A DNA stretch of 64,000 nucleotides from an uncultured delta proteobacterium (GCA_903901335.1 CAIUQR010000083.1:16866-80865); one strand, 5' to 3'; counted from the stretch's first letter, positions 18,094 through 29,050 are shown. Notes: generated by a model not told the origin, from the sequence alone. Program-made: numbers and translations.

Positions 18094-20049
18094 TCAGATA
18101 AAAAGCAGCAGGACAATAATTGTCAGAACGATATAGCCTATATACAGCTGTATATTGCCGTGCTGAATCCAGCGCATCTTGCCAAGCACCGTCAGAAGCG
18201 GTCCGATTATAGCCTTGTTCAGCCCGATCTCAGCGACATCATCGACCCTGGATGCATAGGTCGTCTTTGTCGGGAAGATTTCGTTAATGCCGGAATAGGA
18301 CGTATTCACCTTCACAAAGGGCTTGAAAAATTCGACGATGCTCATTGCATACGACGTACCGGTGTACTGCATCCGGACCGTCGGCAGGGTAAAACCGCAG
18401 CCCCAGGTGGGCCCGCGACTCACCTCCTTTTTCATATAAAAGATCCGGCGCAGGACCGTGCTGAGCACCAGAATTCCCAGGAACAGGCGAGCGGCAAAGG
18501 CCAGATTCCGGGCTATACCGGCGATAATATCGGGACCCACGGCTCCAACCCCCTGCATATCACGCAGGCCCAGGAAGACAAGATTGATAAACGGCTCGGG
18601 AAGAACGCCAATGACAAGACAGGATAAGGCCAGGATCACCATCGGTGCGGTCATCGTCAAACCGCATTCAACGGCACCGGCAACATTTGCCGATCGCGGC
18701 TCGCCCAGGAAAACGATCCCGATCACCTTGGTGAAACAGGCCGCCGCCAGACCACCGATCAGGGCCAGGGAGATAATCGAGAGCATCATCAGTATGAAGG
18801 TCGAACCATTCTGATTAAGCCCCTGAAAGGCGGCGTAATAGATCAAAAATTCACTGATGAAACCATTGAACGGCGGCAGTCCGGAAATCGAGATCGAACC
18901 AACCAGAAAGGTCCTGCCGGTGATCGGCATATTCTTGATCAGGCCACCCATCTGATCGATATGACGGGATTTCGACTTCTGCAGGACCGCACCGGCGCCC
19001 AGGAACAGCAGGGATTTGAAGATCGAGTGGTTCAGGACATGGAGGAGGCAGCCTGCAAAGCCAAAACCAGCCATGGCCCGGTTCCCTGAAGAGACCCCGA
19101 GCATACCGATCCCCGCTCCGATCAGGATGATGCCGATATTCTCGACGCTGTGATAGGCCAGCAGTTTTTTGATATCATGTTTGCCGAGTGCATAGACGAC
19201 GCCCAGCACCCCGGAGATCATGCCGAAGACGAGGACGGTCTGACCGAAAATCGGATCGGTGACCGCTAGCAGGCCATAGAGGCGGATGATCCCGTAAATC
19301 CCCATCTTGATCATGACCCCGGACATCACCGCCGAGATATGTGAGGGAGCGGCCGGGTGGGCATGGGGAAGCCAGATATGAAACGGAAAAACGCCGGCCT
19401 TGGAACCGAAACCGACCAGGGCCAGAAAAAACACGATCAGCTTTGCTGCTGACGGTATGCGGGCGAACTGATCGAAGGCAAAGCTGCCGGTATGGCTGTA
19501 GGCGACCGCAAAGGCGGCGAAGATGAACATCGCCCCGGCCTGCGCGAAGATGAAGTAGAGATAGCCCGCCTTTCTCGTGGTATCCCGCTGATATTCATAC
19601 ATGACCAGGAAGAACGAGGAGAGTGACATCAGCTCCCAGACCAGCGCAAAGGTGATGATATTCTTCGCAGTTACGACTAAGGCCATCGAGATGATCAGCA
19701 AGGTGAAGAAAAAAAAGTTCACGGCCGTCCGTCCCGACTGTTGCTCTTTATTCATATAGTGAAAGCTGTAGAGCGCCGTCAACGGACAGATAAAAAATAT
19801 CGGTATCAGAAAAAAGGCGGAGAGGGAATCAATAGAGAAGGACAGGGTGAAAAGATGCAGCCAGGACCAGGAGACGGTCATTATCTCCGGATTCCGGAGC
19901 GGAAGGACAACCGCATACAACCCGATTAAGCAGCCGACAGCGGTGATAAAAATATATCCGGCTTTCATCGAATTGAACAACCGGTGAGTGAAAAGGGGGA
20001 AAGCCCCACCGGTCAACAAGAGCCCAAGTGCAACAAGAAAGGTCTCCAT
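18094..20049 (-). CDS. HyfB/NuoL-like antiporter-like membrane subunit
   Basis: GFGSKAGVFPFHIWLPHAHPAAPSHISAVMSGVMIKMGIYGIIR. Confidence 0.92.
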   Translation of the reverse strand: METFLVALGLLLTGGAFPLFTHRLFNSMKAGYIFITAVGCLIGLYAVVLPLRNPEIMTVSWSWLHLFTLSFSIDSLSAFFLIPIFFICPLTALYSFHYMNKEQQSGRTAVNFFFFTLLIISMALVVTAKNIITFALVWELMSLSSFFLVMYEYQRDTTRKAGYLYFIFAQAGAMFIFAAFAVAYSHTGSFAFDQFARIPSAAKLIVFFLALVGFGSKAGVFPFHIWLPHAHPAAPSHISAVMSGVMIKMGIYGIIRLYGLLAVTDPIFGQTVLVFGMISGVLGVVYALGKHDIKKLLAYHSVENIGIILIGAGIGMLGVSSGNRAMAGFGFAGCLLHVLNHSIFKSLLFLGAGAVLQKSKSRHIDQMGGLIKNMPITGRTFLVGSISISGLPPFNGFISEFLIYYAAFQGLNQNGSTFILMMLSIISLALIGGLAAACFTKVIGIVFLGEPRSANVAGAVECGLTMTAPMVILALSCLVIGVLPEPFINLVFLGLRDMQGVGAVGPDIIAGIARNLAFAARLFLGILVLSTVLRRIFYMKKEVSRGPTWGCGFTLPTVRMQYTGTSYAMSIVEFFKPFVKVNTSYSGINEIFPTKTTYASRVDDVAEIGLNKAIIGPLLTVLGKMRWIQHGNIQLYIGYIVLTIIVLLLFI

Positions 20050-20080
20050 TGGTCACCATTGACAGAATATTGCGCGTGCA

Positions 20081-20096
20081 AGCAATGTGTAGGCCA
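20081..20096 (-). promoter_or_regulatory. Putative sigma54 -24/-12 promoter TGGCCTACACATTGCT upstream of the Ehr operon
   Basis: GG-N10-GC spacing with TGGC and TTGCT; about 20 nt between predicted TSS and the ATG at 20049. Confidence 0.5.
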
Positions 20097-20239
20097 TTAC
20101 AAGCACTGACGTTCCGACACGATTCCGCACCTGATGAACCGTGCCTCTACCATCAAGGGCCCGTTACCTGCCACACCCATACGCCGCATATCTGTATGCT
20201 GTAACCAATATTCAGGACGGGCCCGTTTTTAAACTGCAC

Positions 20240-22402
20240 TCACTTATCAGACGGTAGATATTTTGTCAACGGGCAATTATCACAACCGGCCCGGGGAAGA
20301 TCGGTCCCCTCATGAACTTTTTTGGTCAGGGCTGCAACAGCTGCCTTGCTGTCGGCATAAATGTTTTCCTTGCCTATTTTATGAATAAGCCCCGTGCGGT
20401 TCATAACCTTGGCGACCTGTCCTTTAATACCGCACATTGCAAAACCAAGGCCTGCGCTCTCCATCCGTTTGCGGAGCATCTCCAGGGCCTCTTCACCGGA
20501 GGCATCCATGTCGTTGATGCCCCGAGCATCGAGCAGGATGTACCGAAGGTCGGGCTGTTCATTTCTGAACTTGAGGACCTGCTCATCCAGATAACTGGCG
20601 TTGGCAAAAAAGAGCGCACCGTCAAATCGCACGACGGAGATATGGCGACACCCCTTCAGGCGATAATCTTCAGCACAGCTCAGCACGTTCTCCTCATTCA
20701 AAGAGAGGCTGGCCACCACCGGGCGCATGGATTTATAGAGAAAGACCGTCATCGACAGCACAACGCCGACCATGATACCCTTGTCAAGGTGGGGGGCAAA
20801 GTAGAGGGTGATCACAAAGCTCAAAATAGAGATAGCCCCGTCATACCACTGGGCCTTCCAGGCATGCAGAAAGCCTTTAACATTGATCAGTCCGATGACC
20901 GCCATCATGATAATTGCCGCCAGCACCGCCTGGGGAAGATGATAGAGTAAGGGGGTGAAAAAAAGCAGGGTGATGACCACCACGATGGAGGTAACCACTG
21001 CGGAAATCCCTGAAACGGCACCGGCCTGGAGATTGACGGCTGAACGGGAAAAGGAGCCGGAAACGGAATAGCTTGAGCTGACCGAACCCAGCATGTTGGC
21101 AAGCCCCTGACCTATCAGTTCCTGGTTCGGATCGATTTTCTGCCCGGTTTGAGCGGCCATGGCCTTGGCAATGGCAATGGCCTCCATGAAGCCAAGTAAC
21201 GAGATAATGACCGCCGTCGGCAACAGTTTTAAGAAGCTGTTGACGGAGAGGGCCGGAACGGTAAATTTCGGCAGGCCTTCAGGAATCTGACCAACCACGG
21301 CGCCGCCGCCGACAACCTTCATTTTGGTCAGGTTCAGTGGAGAATTACCGACCTTCAGTCGCCAGATGGTGCCGTCGGTGACGCTGCCGGCAGGAACAGC
21401 ACCCTTTACGAAGAAGGAATATTTCTTCTCCTTTTCAACAGCCTCGAACTTCATCTGCCTGAGGTCGGCGCGAATCTGCCCGAGATGTGCTTTGAGGGCA
21501 TCCATCCTGGCTGTTAAAATTGCGGCCTGACTTTCGAGATTGATGAGTTCAATGGATTTCCCGCCATGTCCATGGCCCTCCTGGGCCTTGATCTCGGCAT
21601 CGATTTTGAGGTTTATTTCCTTCCTCTCCTTGGCCAGGGATGAATTCTCCTCAATAATCTTATTAAATTCGATTACCTGCTCCTTAAGACCGGGGGCTTG
21701 CAGAGCAGAAATTTCTACCTGAACATCCTTGTTGAAGCCGGTAAAATAGGAGATACAGGTCGTGATGACAACGGCTACCAGAACATTTGGTATCCGCCGG
21801 TCGATTTTTCGTAAACCGACCATAATGATCACGGCACCGACCCCATAGATCAGTGTGGGGAAATGGGTATAGTCGAATGCGGCCTTACAGACCCGGATCA
21901 TAGTCTCATAATGGTGCGTGGCCTCGTTGACATCGACCCCGAAAAATTTTGAGAACTGAGAGGTGGCGATAATGATCGCCGCGGCATTGGTAAAGCCGTT
22001 CACAACCGGATGGGAAAGAAAGTTTACGACCAGGCCAAGGCGCAATACACCGAGGGAAAACTGGAAGACCCCGACGGTAAAGGCAAGGACGATGGAATAG
22101 GCGATGAATTCGGCAGAACCGGCAGTGGCCAGCGGCTCCAGAGAGGCAGCCGACATCAGAGAAACAACCGCGACGGGTCCGGTTGCCAGTTGCCGACTGG
22201 AACCGAACAGGGCAGCCACCATAGGGGGCAGAAAAGCAGCATACAACCCGTAATAGGCCGGAAGACCGGCCAGCTGGGCATAGGCCATCGACTGCGGGAT
22301 CAAAACAAGGGCAACGGTAATACCGGCCAAAAGATCAATCCTGAATTTGCCGGCATTGTACCCTTCGAACCAGGAAAGAAAGGGGAACACGTAATAAAGC
22401 AT
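20240..22402 (-). CDS. SulP family anion transporter with STAS domain and central coiled-coil insertion
   Basis: IPQSMAYAQLAGLPAYYGLYAAFLPPMVAALFGSSRQLATGPVAVVSLM; C-term STAS VVRFDGALFFANASYLDEQV...DARGINDMDASGEEAL. Confidence 0.92.
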   Translation of the reverse strand: MLYYVFPFLSWFEGYNAGKFRIDLLAGITVALVLIPQSMAYAQLAGLPAYYGLYAAFLPPMVAALFGSSRQLATGPVAVVSLMSAASLEPLATAGSAEFIAYSIVLAFTVGVFQFSLGVLRLGLVVNFLSHPVVNGFTNAAAIIIATSQFSKFFGVDVNEATHHYETMIRVCKAAFDYTHFPTLIYGVGAVIIMVGLRKIDRRIPNVLVAVVITTCISYFTGFNKDVQVEISALQAPGLKEQVIEFNKIIEENSSLAKERKEINLKIDAEIKAQEGHGHGGKSIELINLESQAAILTARMDALKAHLGQIRADLRQMKFEAVEKEKKYSFFVKGAVPAGSVTDGTIWRLKVGNSPLNLTKMKVVGGGAVVGQIPEGLPKFTVPALSVNSFLKLLPTAVIISLLGFMEAIAIAKAMAAQTGQKIDPNQELIGQGLANMLGSVSSSYSVSGSFSRSAVNLQAGAVSGISAVVTSIVVVITLLFFTPLLYHLPQAVLAAIIMMAVIGLINVKGFLHAWKAQWYDGAISILSFVITLYFAPHLDKGIMVGVVLSMTVFLYKSMRPVVASLSLNEENVLSCAEDYRLKGCRHISVVRFDGALFFANASYLDEQVLKFRNEQPDLRYILLDARGINDMDASGEEALEMLRKRMESAGLGFAMCGIKGQVAKVMNRTGLIHKIGKENIYADSKAAVAALTKKVHEGTDLPRAGCDNCPLTKYLPSDK

Positions 22403-23280
22403 AAGGACACCTCGGATGTTCTATGTTTTAAATATGTTAGTACCCTTGCTCAAGAGCAGGAATGGCTGACACCGTGCTTCAATGCCTCCATTTTTATCTG
22501 TTCCCTCAAGAAAAGGCATATAAATTTCAGGATTGGATGTAAAAAATGCCTCGGACGTCAAGACTGTGTCCGGCCTATGGTTTTTTGTTTGAGCAGACCA
22601 TTCAACTGCATGGGCAGGAGGAACAAGAGCATTGAAGCGAGCAGGGGGACGGATCAGCAAACCCGAAGAATAAGAGGCCGATGCGAAAAAAAGCAGGTCT
22701 CCGGAAGTACTGCACAGGTTATCGTTTGAAAGGGGAAAAAACACAACTGCCGACCGTTCATTACCATCAGAGGTTCCGTCAGAATACCCGGTCGACAACC
22801 AGGAATCTTACCAACTTCCCCTAAACAAATGGTTAATTTTAATAGTTAACATCATGCTCGAAATGATTTATAGCAATATCAGGCCGTTAACCATATCAAG
22901 CAAAAAATTTTAAACCCGCTGCTGACAGGTATCAACGCGGTAGGATTTCACATTTTTTTCTAAAAATGTCAAGAGAAAACAATCCAAAAGGAAACCACCT
23001 GGCATCCGGACACCAGCATAGAAACTGATAGGTTTGTTGAATTAGAATTGAGAAAACAATCTGTTCGGTGCACAGGTAATGGCTGCGGCCACCCTCACTT
23101 TCCTCTCAAAACAGGTTTCCAGGCCTCTAGCCTGGGCTGAAGGTTTTGGGGGAGGGACGTTGAACAAGGTATCAATTTACTTTCCACCGGATTTTTAGTA
23201 GATGTATTACTTCCTTGACAAGCAGAGTTCCTCTTAACAAAACCTTCTGATTTCTTTTTGGAAAAATCGGAGACAATGCA

Positions 23281-24699
23281 ATGATCAACGCGTTTCAACT
23301 GAACCTCAGAGTCAAAATCATGTTTATCCTCGGATGTTATATCCTGGGGATCATGAGCATGGACTTCGTTTCCTATGACGATTTTAATACGACAGAGGAG
23401 AAAATCGAAATACTGGAGCTGGCCTACAGTCTGAACAATATCATTCTTGAAGCACGGCGGTATGAGAAAAATTTCCTTCTGTATAATGAGAAGGAGGCAT
23501 TCCAGGAAAACAAAAGGTATCTAGCCCAGGCCATTACGACCGAAAAGGAGATTCTTGACAAGGGAGGGAAATTAAAAGTGACCCCTCTTCTGAAAGAGCT
23601 CGATGAGCAGATCGTTGCCTACGGAAAGAATATGGAGCAGCTTTCGCTGCAAATGCCCCATGATAACGGCGAACACTCCTCTGTTGTCGACCGACTCCGC
23701 GACAAGGGCAAGCAGATGACGGAGCTCACTGAAAAGATAGTTGATTTTGAGCGCAACCAGATTCATGTAAGTCTTCTCGTTCTGAAAAAACAGCTGGTGG
23801 CGTGGTCGGCCTTTGCGTTGATGCTGGGTATTCTCCTGCCCTTCCTGATGATCCTGAAGATCTTCGAACCATTGTCTATCATCAAGAAAGCCACTGAAGA
23901 TATTGCACTGGGCCGCTTCAACAGGATTGAGGTAATCGATACCAAGGATGAGATGCAACAGGTCATAGAGGCCTTCAATATCATGGTCCGCGAGCTTGAA
24001 CGCAGACAGGACCAACTGGTTCAATCGAAAAAGCTTTCGTCCATCGGCACACTCACTGCCGGTGTGGCGCACCAGCTCAACAATCCGCTCAATAATATTT
24101 CAACCTCCTGCCAGATTGCCATCGATGAACTGGCCTCGGGAGATATCGAATTGCTCAGTCGCATGCTGAAGAACATCGATCAGGAAACACTGCGGGCCAG
24201 GGATGTCGTCAAAGGACTTCTCGAGTTCTCCAGAGTCCAGGAATTTTCCCTGAAACCCTCGCAGCTGTCGTATGTGGTCAGCCGGGCCTTGCGGCTTGCC
24301 CAGAGCCAGGTCCCCTCCGATATCGATATGGTTGTGGAGATTCCTGAGCATATTACGCTGCCGATGGACTCACAGCGCATGCAGGAAGTTTTTATTAATC
24401 TGATTATCAATGCAGCGCAATCCATTCAAGGCAAGGGCCAAATTATGATAACCGCTGCGAAGGATGAAAACGCTGATGAAATCGTCATCGAGGTCCGCGA
24501 TACAGGGCAAGGAATCCCGAAGGAGATTCAAGGACAGCTCTTCGATCCCTTCTATACGACCAAAGAAGAAGGCCAGGGTACCGGTCTCGGTCTCTCGGTT
24601 GTCTATGGTATTATTCAGAAACATCAAGGAAGCATTACTGTGCAGAGTGAAACCGGCCAGGGAGCATCGTTTTTTATCCGTCTCCCTTTAACAAGCTAA
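23281..24699 (+). CDS. Membrane sensor histidine kinase (HAMP), HK1
   Basis: ILEARRYEKNFLLYNEKE sensor motif; GVAHQLNNPLNNIS H-box; GTGLGLSVVYGI. Confidence 0.93.
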   Translation: MINAFQLNLRVKIMFILGCYILGIMSMDFVSYDDFNTTEEKIEILELAYSLNNIILEARRYEKNFLLYNEKEAFQENKRYLAQAITTEKEILDKGGKLKVTPLLKELDEQIVAYGKNMEQLSLQMPHDNGEHSSVVDRLRDKGKQMTELTEKIVDFERNQIHVSLLVLKKQLVAWSAFALMLGILLPFLMILKIFEPLSIIKKATEDIALGRFNRIEVIDTKDEMQQVIEAFNIMVRELERRQDQLVQSKKLSSIGTLTAGVAHQLNNPLNNISTSCQIAIDELASGDIELLSRMLKNIDQETLRARDVVKGLLEFSRVQEFSLKPSQLSYVVSRALRLAQSQVPSDIDMVVEIPEHITLPMDSQRMQEVFINLIINAAQSIQGKGQIMITAAKDENADEIVIEVRDTGQGIPKEIQGQLFDPFYTTKEEGQGTGLGLSVVYGIIQKHQGSITVQSETGQGASFFIRLPLTS

Positions 24700-24723
24700 A
24701 AATACACTTTATTTCGTGAGGGC

Positions 24724-26085
24724 ATGAAAACCCGGAAAATCCTCATTGTCGACGATGAACCTATCGCCCGTGACAATCTCGCTCATATCTTGAAAAAGGA
24801 TGGGTACGTACCGCTTCTTGCTGAAAATGGCGAGCAGGCGTTAGATATCCTCCGACAGGAGGAAGTCGATCTCGTTCTCACCGATTTACGGATGAAAGGG
24901 CTGGACGGCATGGCGGTTCTTTCTGAGGCCAAAAACCTGTGGCCATCAACCGAGGTTGTGGTCATTACCGGCTACGCCAGTGTTGATACGGCTGTTGCGG
25001 CCATGCGCCAGGGAGCTTATCACTATGTTTCCAAACCCTTCAAGATAGAGGAATTGCGCGCCATCGTTGAAAAGGCCCTGGAAAAGAACCTCTTGCGCAA
25101 AGAAATTCATGCCTTGAGGGAACGGGTGTATTCCCAGACCGGAACCTCACGGATTATCGGGCAGAGCCCGAAGATCCAGGCATTGCGCGAGACCATCAAT
25201 CAGGTCGCCCAACTCGACTGCAATGTGGTGATCCAGGGAGAAACCGGAACCGGCAAGGAGCTGGTGGCCAGAACCATCCATGACCTGAGCCCCCGATCGG
25301 AAAAACGGTTTGTGGCGTTCAACTGCGGCGCCTTTACCGAAGAGCTGATCACCAGCGAGCTCTTCGGCCACGAGCGCGGGGCCTTCACCGGGGCGAACAA
25401 GATCAAGAAAGGACTTCTGGAGATGGCTGAAAGAAGCACCGTTTTCTTTGATGAAATCGGAGAGCTCCCCCTTTCGATGCAGGTGAAGCTCCTGAGGGTG
25501 CTGCAGGAGCGGACCTTGCTGCGCGTCGGCGGAACAGAAGAAATTCCTATTGATATAAGGGTAGTGGCCGCAACCAACAAGGATCTGAGAAAAGAGGCTG
25601 AGGAGGGCGCCTTCAGAACCGATCTTTTCTATCGGCTGGATGTCCTGACCATTAACGTCCCTTCTCTTTCCGAACGCAGAGAGGACATCCCTCTTCTCGC
25701 CAACCATTTTCTCTCCAAACATTCCCGTCCGGAAAGGGTTGCCCCGAGGTTGTCCCTGGAGGCCGCCCAGCGGCTGATGTCCTACGAATATCCCGGCAAT
25801 ATCAGAGAGCTGGAGAATATCGTCCAGCGCATTTTAATCCATTGTGACGGAGAGGTGGTAGAGCCGCATCACCTTATGGACGATCTGCATACCAGTTCCG
25901 CCGTCGTCGTCCGCGACACCAGGCAGAACTGGCCGTCTTTGAATGAACATGAAAAGCGGTATATCCTGGAGGTCCTCGACGAGGTTGAGGGCAACAAATC
26001 GTCAGCTGCAAAAATTCTCGGCATCGATCGCGTTTCGCTGTGGCGCAAGATTAAACGCTATGGGCTGGAAGACCCTGACGCGTAG
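24724..26085 (+). CDS. Sigma54-dependent NtrC-family response regulator, RR1
   Basis: ILIVDDEPIAR receiver; GETGTGKELVAR, GAFTGA, FIS-type HTH. Confidence 0.96.
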   Translation: MKTRKILIVDDEPIARDNLAHILKKDGYVPLLAENGEQALDILRQEEVDLVLTDLRMKGLDGMAVLSEAKNLWPSTEVVVITGYASVDTAVAAMRQGAYHYVSKPFKIEELRAIVEKALEKNLLRKEIHALRERVYSQTGTSRIIGQSPKIQALRETINQVAQLDCNVVIQGETGTGKELVARTIHDLSPRSEKRFVAFNCGAFTEELITSELFGHERGAFTGANKIKKGLLEMAERSTVFFDEIGELPLSMQVKLLRVLQERTLLRVGGTEEIPIDIRVVAATNKDLRKEAEEGAFRTDLFYRLDVLTINVPSLSERREDIPLLANHFLSKHSRPERVAPRLSLEAAQRLMSYEYPGNIRELENIVQRILIHCDGEVVEPHHLMDDLHTSSAVVVRDTRQNWPSLNEHEKRYILEVLDEVEGNKSSAAKILGIDRVSLWRKIKRYGLEDPDA

Positions 26086-26181
26086 GGCCTGTCCGCACAT
26101 ACGCTTTTTCGAAATCGCATCCTGTAAACAGAGGTCTTCCTCTTCAGCATCACCCCTCTTCCAGGCCACGACCGGAATTGA

Positions 26182-27537
26182 CTAATCGAGACCGAACAGT
26201 TTCATCTTGCGCCAGAGCGTTGTTCGCGGAACGTCAAGAATCTTGGCTGCAAGCCCCTTGTTATAGCCGGTATTCTCAAGAACTTTTTCAATATATCTCC
26301 GCTCCATTTCTTCCAGGGAATGCAATCCGGCGCCTTCGAGCGTATCGAATTCAAGTTTCTGCAGGTCCTTCGGCAGATCGTGGGCTGTAATCTCTTCGCT
26401 CTCCGTCAGGGCAACAGCTCTCTCTACGATATTTTCCAGTTCCCGGACATTACCCGGATAACTGTAATTGACGAGAATCTGCAGAGCCTGCGGTTGCATT
26501 CCGGTAACCTGCTTGTGAAATGCCAGGCTGTACTTTTCGATAAAATGGCGAATGAGAAGGGGAATGTCCTCCCGCCGCTCCGATAATTGCGGCAGGGCAA
26601 TGGTTACCACATTGAGCCGGAAGTAGAGATCCTCACGGAAGGCGCCCTGTTCCACCTCATGTTTGAGATCTTTGTTGGTCGCTGCAATGATCCTGATATC
26701 CAGATCAATGGGTTTCGTGCCTCCTACGTGAAATATCTGCCTTTCCTGAATGACGTGCAGAAGCTTCACCTGCATATTCAATGGCATTTCACCAATTTCA
26801 TCGAGAAATACGGTGCCTCCGGCCGCCGATTCAAGCAGACCGACCTTGGTTGCCGTCGCTCCGGTAAAGGCGCCGCGTTCATACCCGAAGAGTTCACTGT
26901 TGATCAATTCATCGGCAAAGCTGCCGCAATTAAATGCGACGAAAGGACGATCCATTCTCGGGCTGAGCCGGTGGATGGCCCGGGCCACGAGGGCCTTTCC
27001 CGTACCGCTTGCGCCTTGCACGAGGACGTTGCAGTCCACGGGAGCAACCTTGCGGATCATCGCAAACAAGTCCTGGATAACGGAACTGTTGCCGATGATC
27101 GAGGTCAGTCCCGAATCACCTTTGAGCGCCTCTCGCAGCTGCAGGTTTTCAAGGCGCATGGAGATCTTGTCCTGGGCGCCTTTGGCCAGGAGGCGGATCT
27201 CGGCGAGATTGACCGGCTTGGCGATATAATGGTAGGCGCCCTTGCGGATGGCCTCTACGGCAGTTTCCACGCTCTTGTGCCCGGTGATAATGATCACCTC
27301 GGTTTCTGATCTGAGTGCCTTGATCCGCGACAATATGTCGAGGCCATCCAGATCGGGCAGACGCATATCCAAAAAGACGATATCAAACGGTTGCTGGACC
27401 ATTCGTTCCAAAAAGGAACGTCCCATGATAAAGGCCTCGACCTCAAAACCCTCGCGCAGTAGAGCCTGACTGAGCCTCCGGCAGACAATCTCCTCATCAT
27501 CCACAATAGCCAGTTTAAACGTCATGATGCGGTCCAT
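26182..27537 (-). CDS. Sigma54-dependent NtrC-family response regulator, RR2
   Basis: LAIVDDEEIVCRRL; GASGTGKALVARAIH; ERGAFTGAT; NKGLAAKILDVPRTTLWRKM. Confidence 0.96.
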   Translation of the reverse strand: MDRIMTFKLAIVDDEEIVCRRLSQALLREGFEVEAFIMGRSFLERMVQQPFDIVFLDMRLPDLDGLDILSRIKALRSETEVIIITGHKSVETAVEAIRKGAYHYIAKPVNLAEIRLLAKGAQDKISMRLENLQLREALKGDSGLTSIIGNSSVIQDLFAMIRKVAPVDCNVLVQGASGTGKALVARAIHRLSPRMDRPFVAFNCGSFADELINSELFGYERGAFTGATATKVGLLESAAGGTVFLDEIGEMPLNMQVKLLHVIQERQIFHVGGTKPIDLDIRIIAATNKDLKHEVEQGAFREDLYFRLNVVTIALPQLSERREDIPLLIRHFIEKYSLAFHKQVTGMQPQALQILVNYSYPGNVRELENIVERAVALTESEEITAHDLPKDLQKLEFDTLEGAGLHSLEEMERRYIEKVLENTGYNKGLAAKILDVPRTTLWRKMKLFGLD

Positions 27538-29045
27538 CCCATAAAGTCTTTGCCGTTCGATTCTGAAACATGGGGGAGTAAGACGGTAAATCGTGTCCCT
27601 CGACCTGCTTCGCTGAAGAGTTCAATACGGCCTCCATGCCGTTTAATGATCGCATAGCAGACCGCAAGCCCAAGGCCGGTTCCCTTTCCCACCTCCTTAG
27701 TCGTAAAAAACGGTTCGAATATTTTATGCTGGATCTCCTGTGGAATCCCCGGACCGTTGTCCTCAACGGTGAAACTGAGAAATCCGGGCGTTGCGGCCCG
27801 ACCTACATGCATTCCGATCCGTCCGCCCTGTGGGGTCGCCTGTATGGCATTGAGTAACAGATTGGTAAAAACCTGCTGGAGGTTTCCGAGGTTGCCTTGA
27901 AGGATGGGGAGGTCTCTTGCAACGGAGGTTTCAAGGTGTAGGCCAACCATTTTGAACTGATTTTTGATCAGTCCAATGGTGCTTGTCAAGATCTGTGCAG
28001 GTGCGAGCGCACTGAATACCGGATTTTCTGTGCGACTGAAATCCAGGAGATTTTTTACGATATCTGCGGCACGTTCTGCCTGGCTGAGAATATCATTGAT
28101 CATTTCCGTACAATCTTCATCCATTTCATCAGCATACCCCTCCCTGAGACAATCCGCAGTAAGAGCGATATTATTGATGGGATTATTTAATTCGTGCGCG
28201 ATTCCTGCAGTAAACGTACCGATAGCGGCAATTTTTCTCGCCTGAATCAAATTTTCCTGATTTACCTCCAACTCATGCGCCATACGGTTGAAGGCCTCAA
28301 TCAATCCGGAAATCTCTTCCAGGCGAACTCCATCATAATGAATGGGACTAAAATCCCCGCGTCCAACCAGACGCGTTGTCTCCATCACCACATCCAGGGG
28401 TTTCAACAAGGCATGGGAAATAATCCAGAGAACCAGGGCCATCAGCAACAGGAGGATGGCAAAAAATGCAAAGGGAAGAATCGAGGTCTGGGCGATGGTT
28501 GCATGGATACGTTTTCGTTTGATCTCACGAAAATGATCCGCGGCATCAATCAAGGTTTTGCCTAAATTACGAAGCATTTCAGGTTGTACCTGGTCTCCCT
28601 GGCTGATATTGCCGACCAGTTTGCGGTAATTTAGCAAGGTCTTCTGGAAATTGGAAAACGACTCCTCCCCGACAAGCCGTGGTAGATCCACTGCAAGCTC
28701 TGTAACGAGCGTATCGATGCGATCCAGGTATTCCTTGCTCTCCATCAGACTCTTATTGTCACCGTAAATCAGAAAATTTTTCTCAAACCTGCGTACCTCG
28801 AGGATATTATTCAGGACATCATCATACCCCTCACTCAGCAGCATTCGGGTTTTGAGCATGGAAAGATTCCAGAGATTAAAACCGGTGAGGGCGGTGATGG
28901 AAAGAAATGTCACGGTGAACATGATGAAAATCTTTCCCCTGATCGACCCTGGTCGCAGATATTGCAGGCAAATATGAGACAACCTCTGCCAATAAGACCT
29001 CGGCACACCACTCATCTGATAACCCTCCACAAAATAATCCGGCAC
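27522..29045 (-). CDS. Membrane sensor histidine kinase (HAMP), HK2
   Basis: [18 protein letters not shown] sensor motif as in HK1; [26 protein letters not shown]. Confidence 0.93.
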   Translation of the reverse strand: MPDYFVEGYQMSGVPRSYWQRLSHICLQYLRPGSIRGKIFIMFTVTFLSITALTGFNLWNLSMLKTRMLLSEGYDDVLNNILEVRRFEKNFLIYGDNKSLMESKEYLDRIDTLVTELAVDLPRLVGEESFSNFQKTLLNYRKLVGNISQGDQVQPEMLRNLGKTLIDAADHFREIKRKRIHATIAQTSILPFAFFAILLLLMALVLWIISHALLKPLDVVMETTRLVGRGDFSPIHYDGVRLEEISGLIEAFNRMAHELEVNQENLIQARKIAAIGTFTAGIAHELNNPINNIALTADCLREGYADEMDEDCTEMINDILSQAERAADIVKNLLDFSRTENPVFSALAPAQILTSTIGLIKNQFKMVGLHLETSVARDLPILQGNLGNLQQVFTNLLLNAIQATPQGGRIGMHVGRAATPGFLSFTVEDNGPGIPQEIQHKIFEPFFTTKEVGKGTGLGLAVCYAIIKRHGGRIELFSEAGRGTRFTVLLPHVSESNGKDFMGWTAS

Positions 29046-29050
29046 CAGCT

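Noticed and set aside
12740-20049. Annotation as a genuine NiFe hydrogenase (formate hydrogenlyase)
   Set aside because: The large subunit lacks the paired CxxC NiFe ligands at both L1 and L2, and no maturation genes are seen nearby.
20160-20236. GGGCCCGTT direct copies with T-run as a rho-independent terminator
   Set aside because: The T-run is on the + strand side while both flanking genes are on the minus strand; GGGCCC is self-palindromic without a loop.
22421-22798. 125-aa minus-strand ORF upstream of sulP
   Set aside because: No domain-like features and no convincing SD; treated as unsupported.
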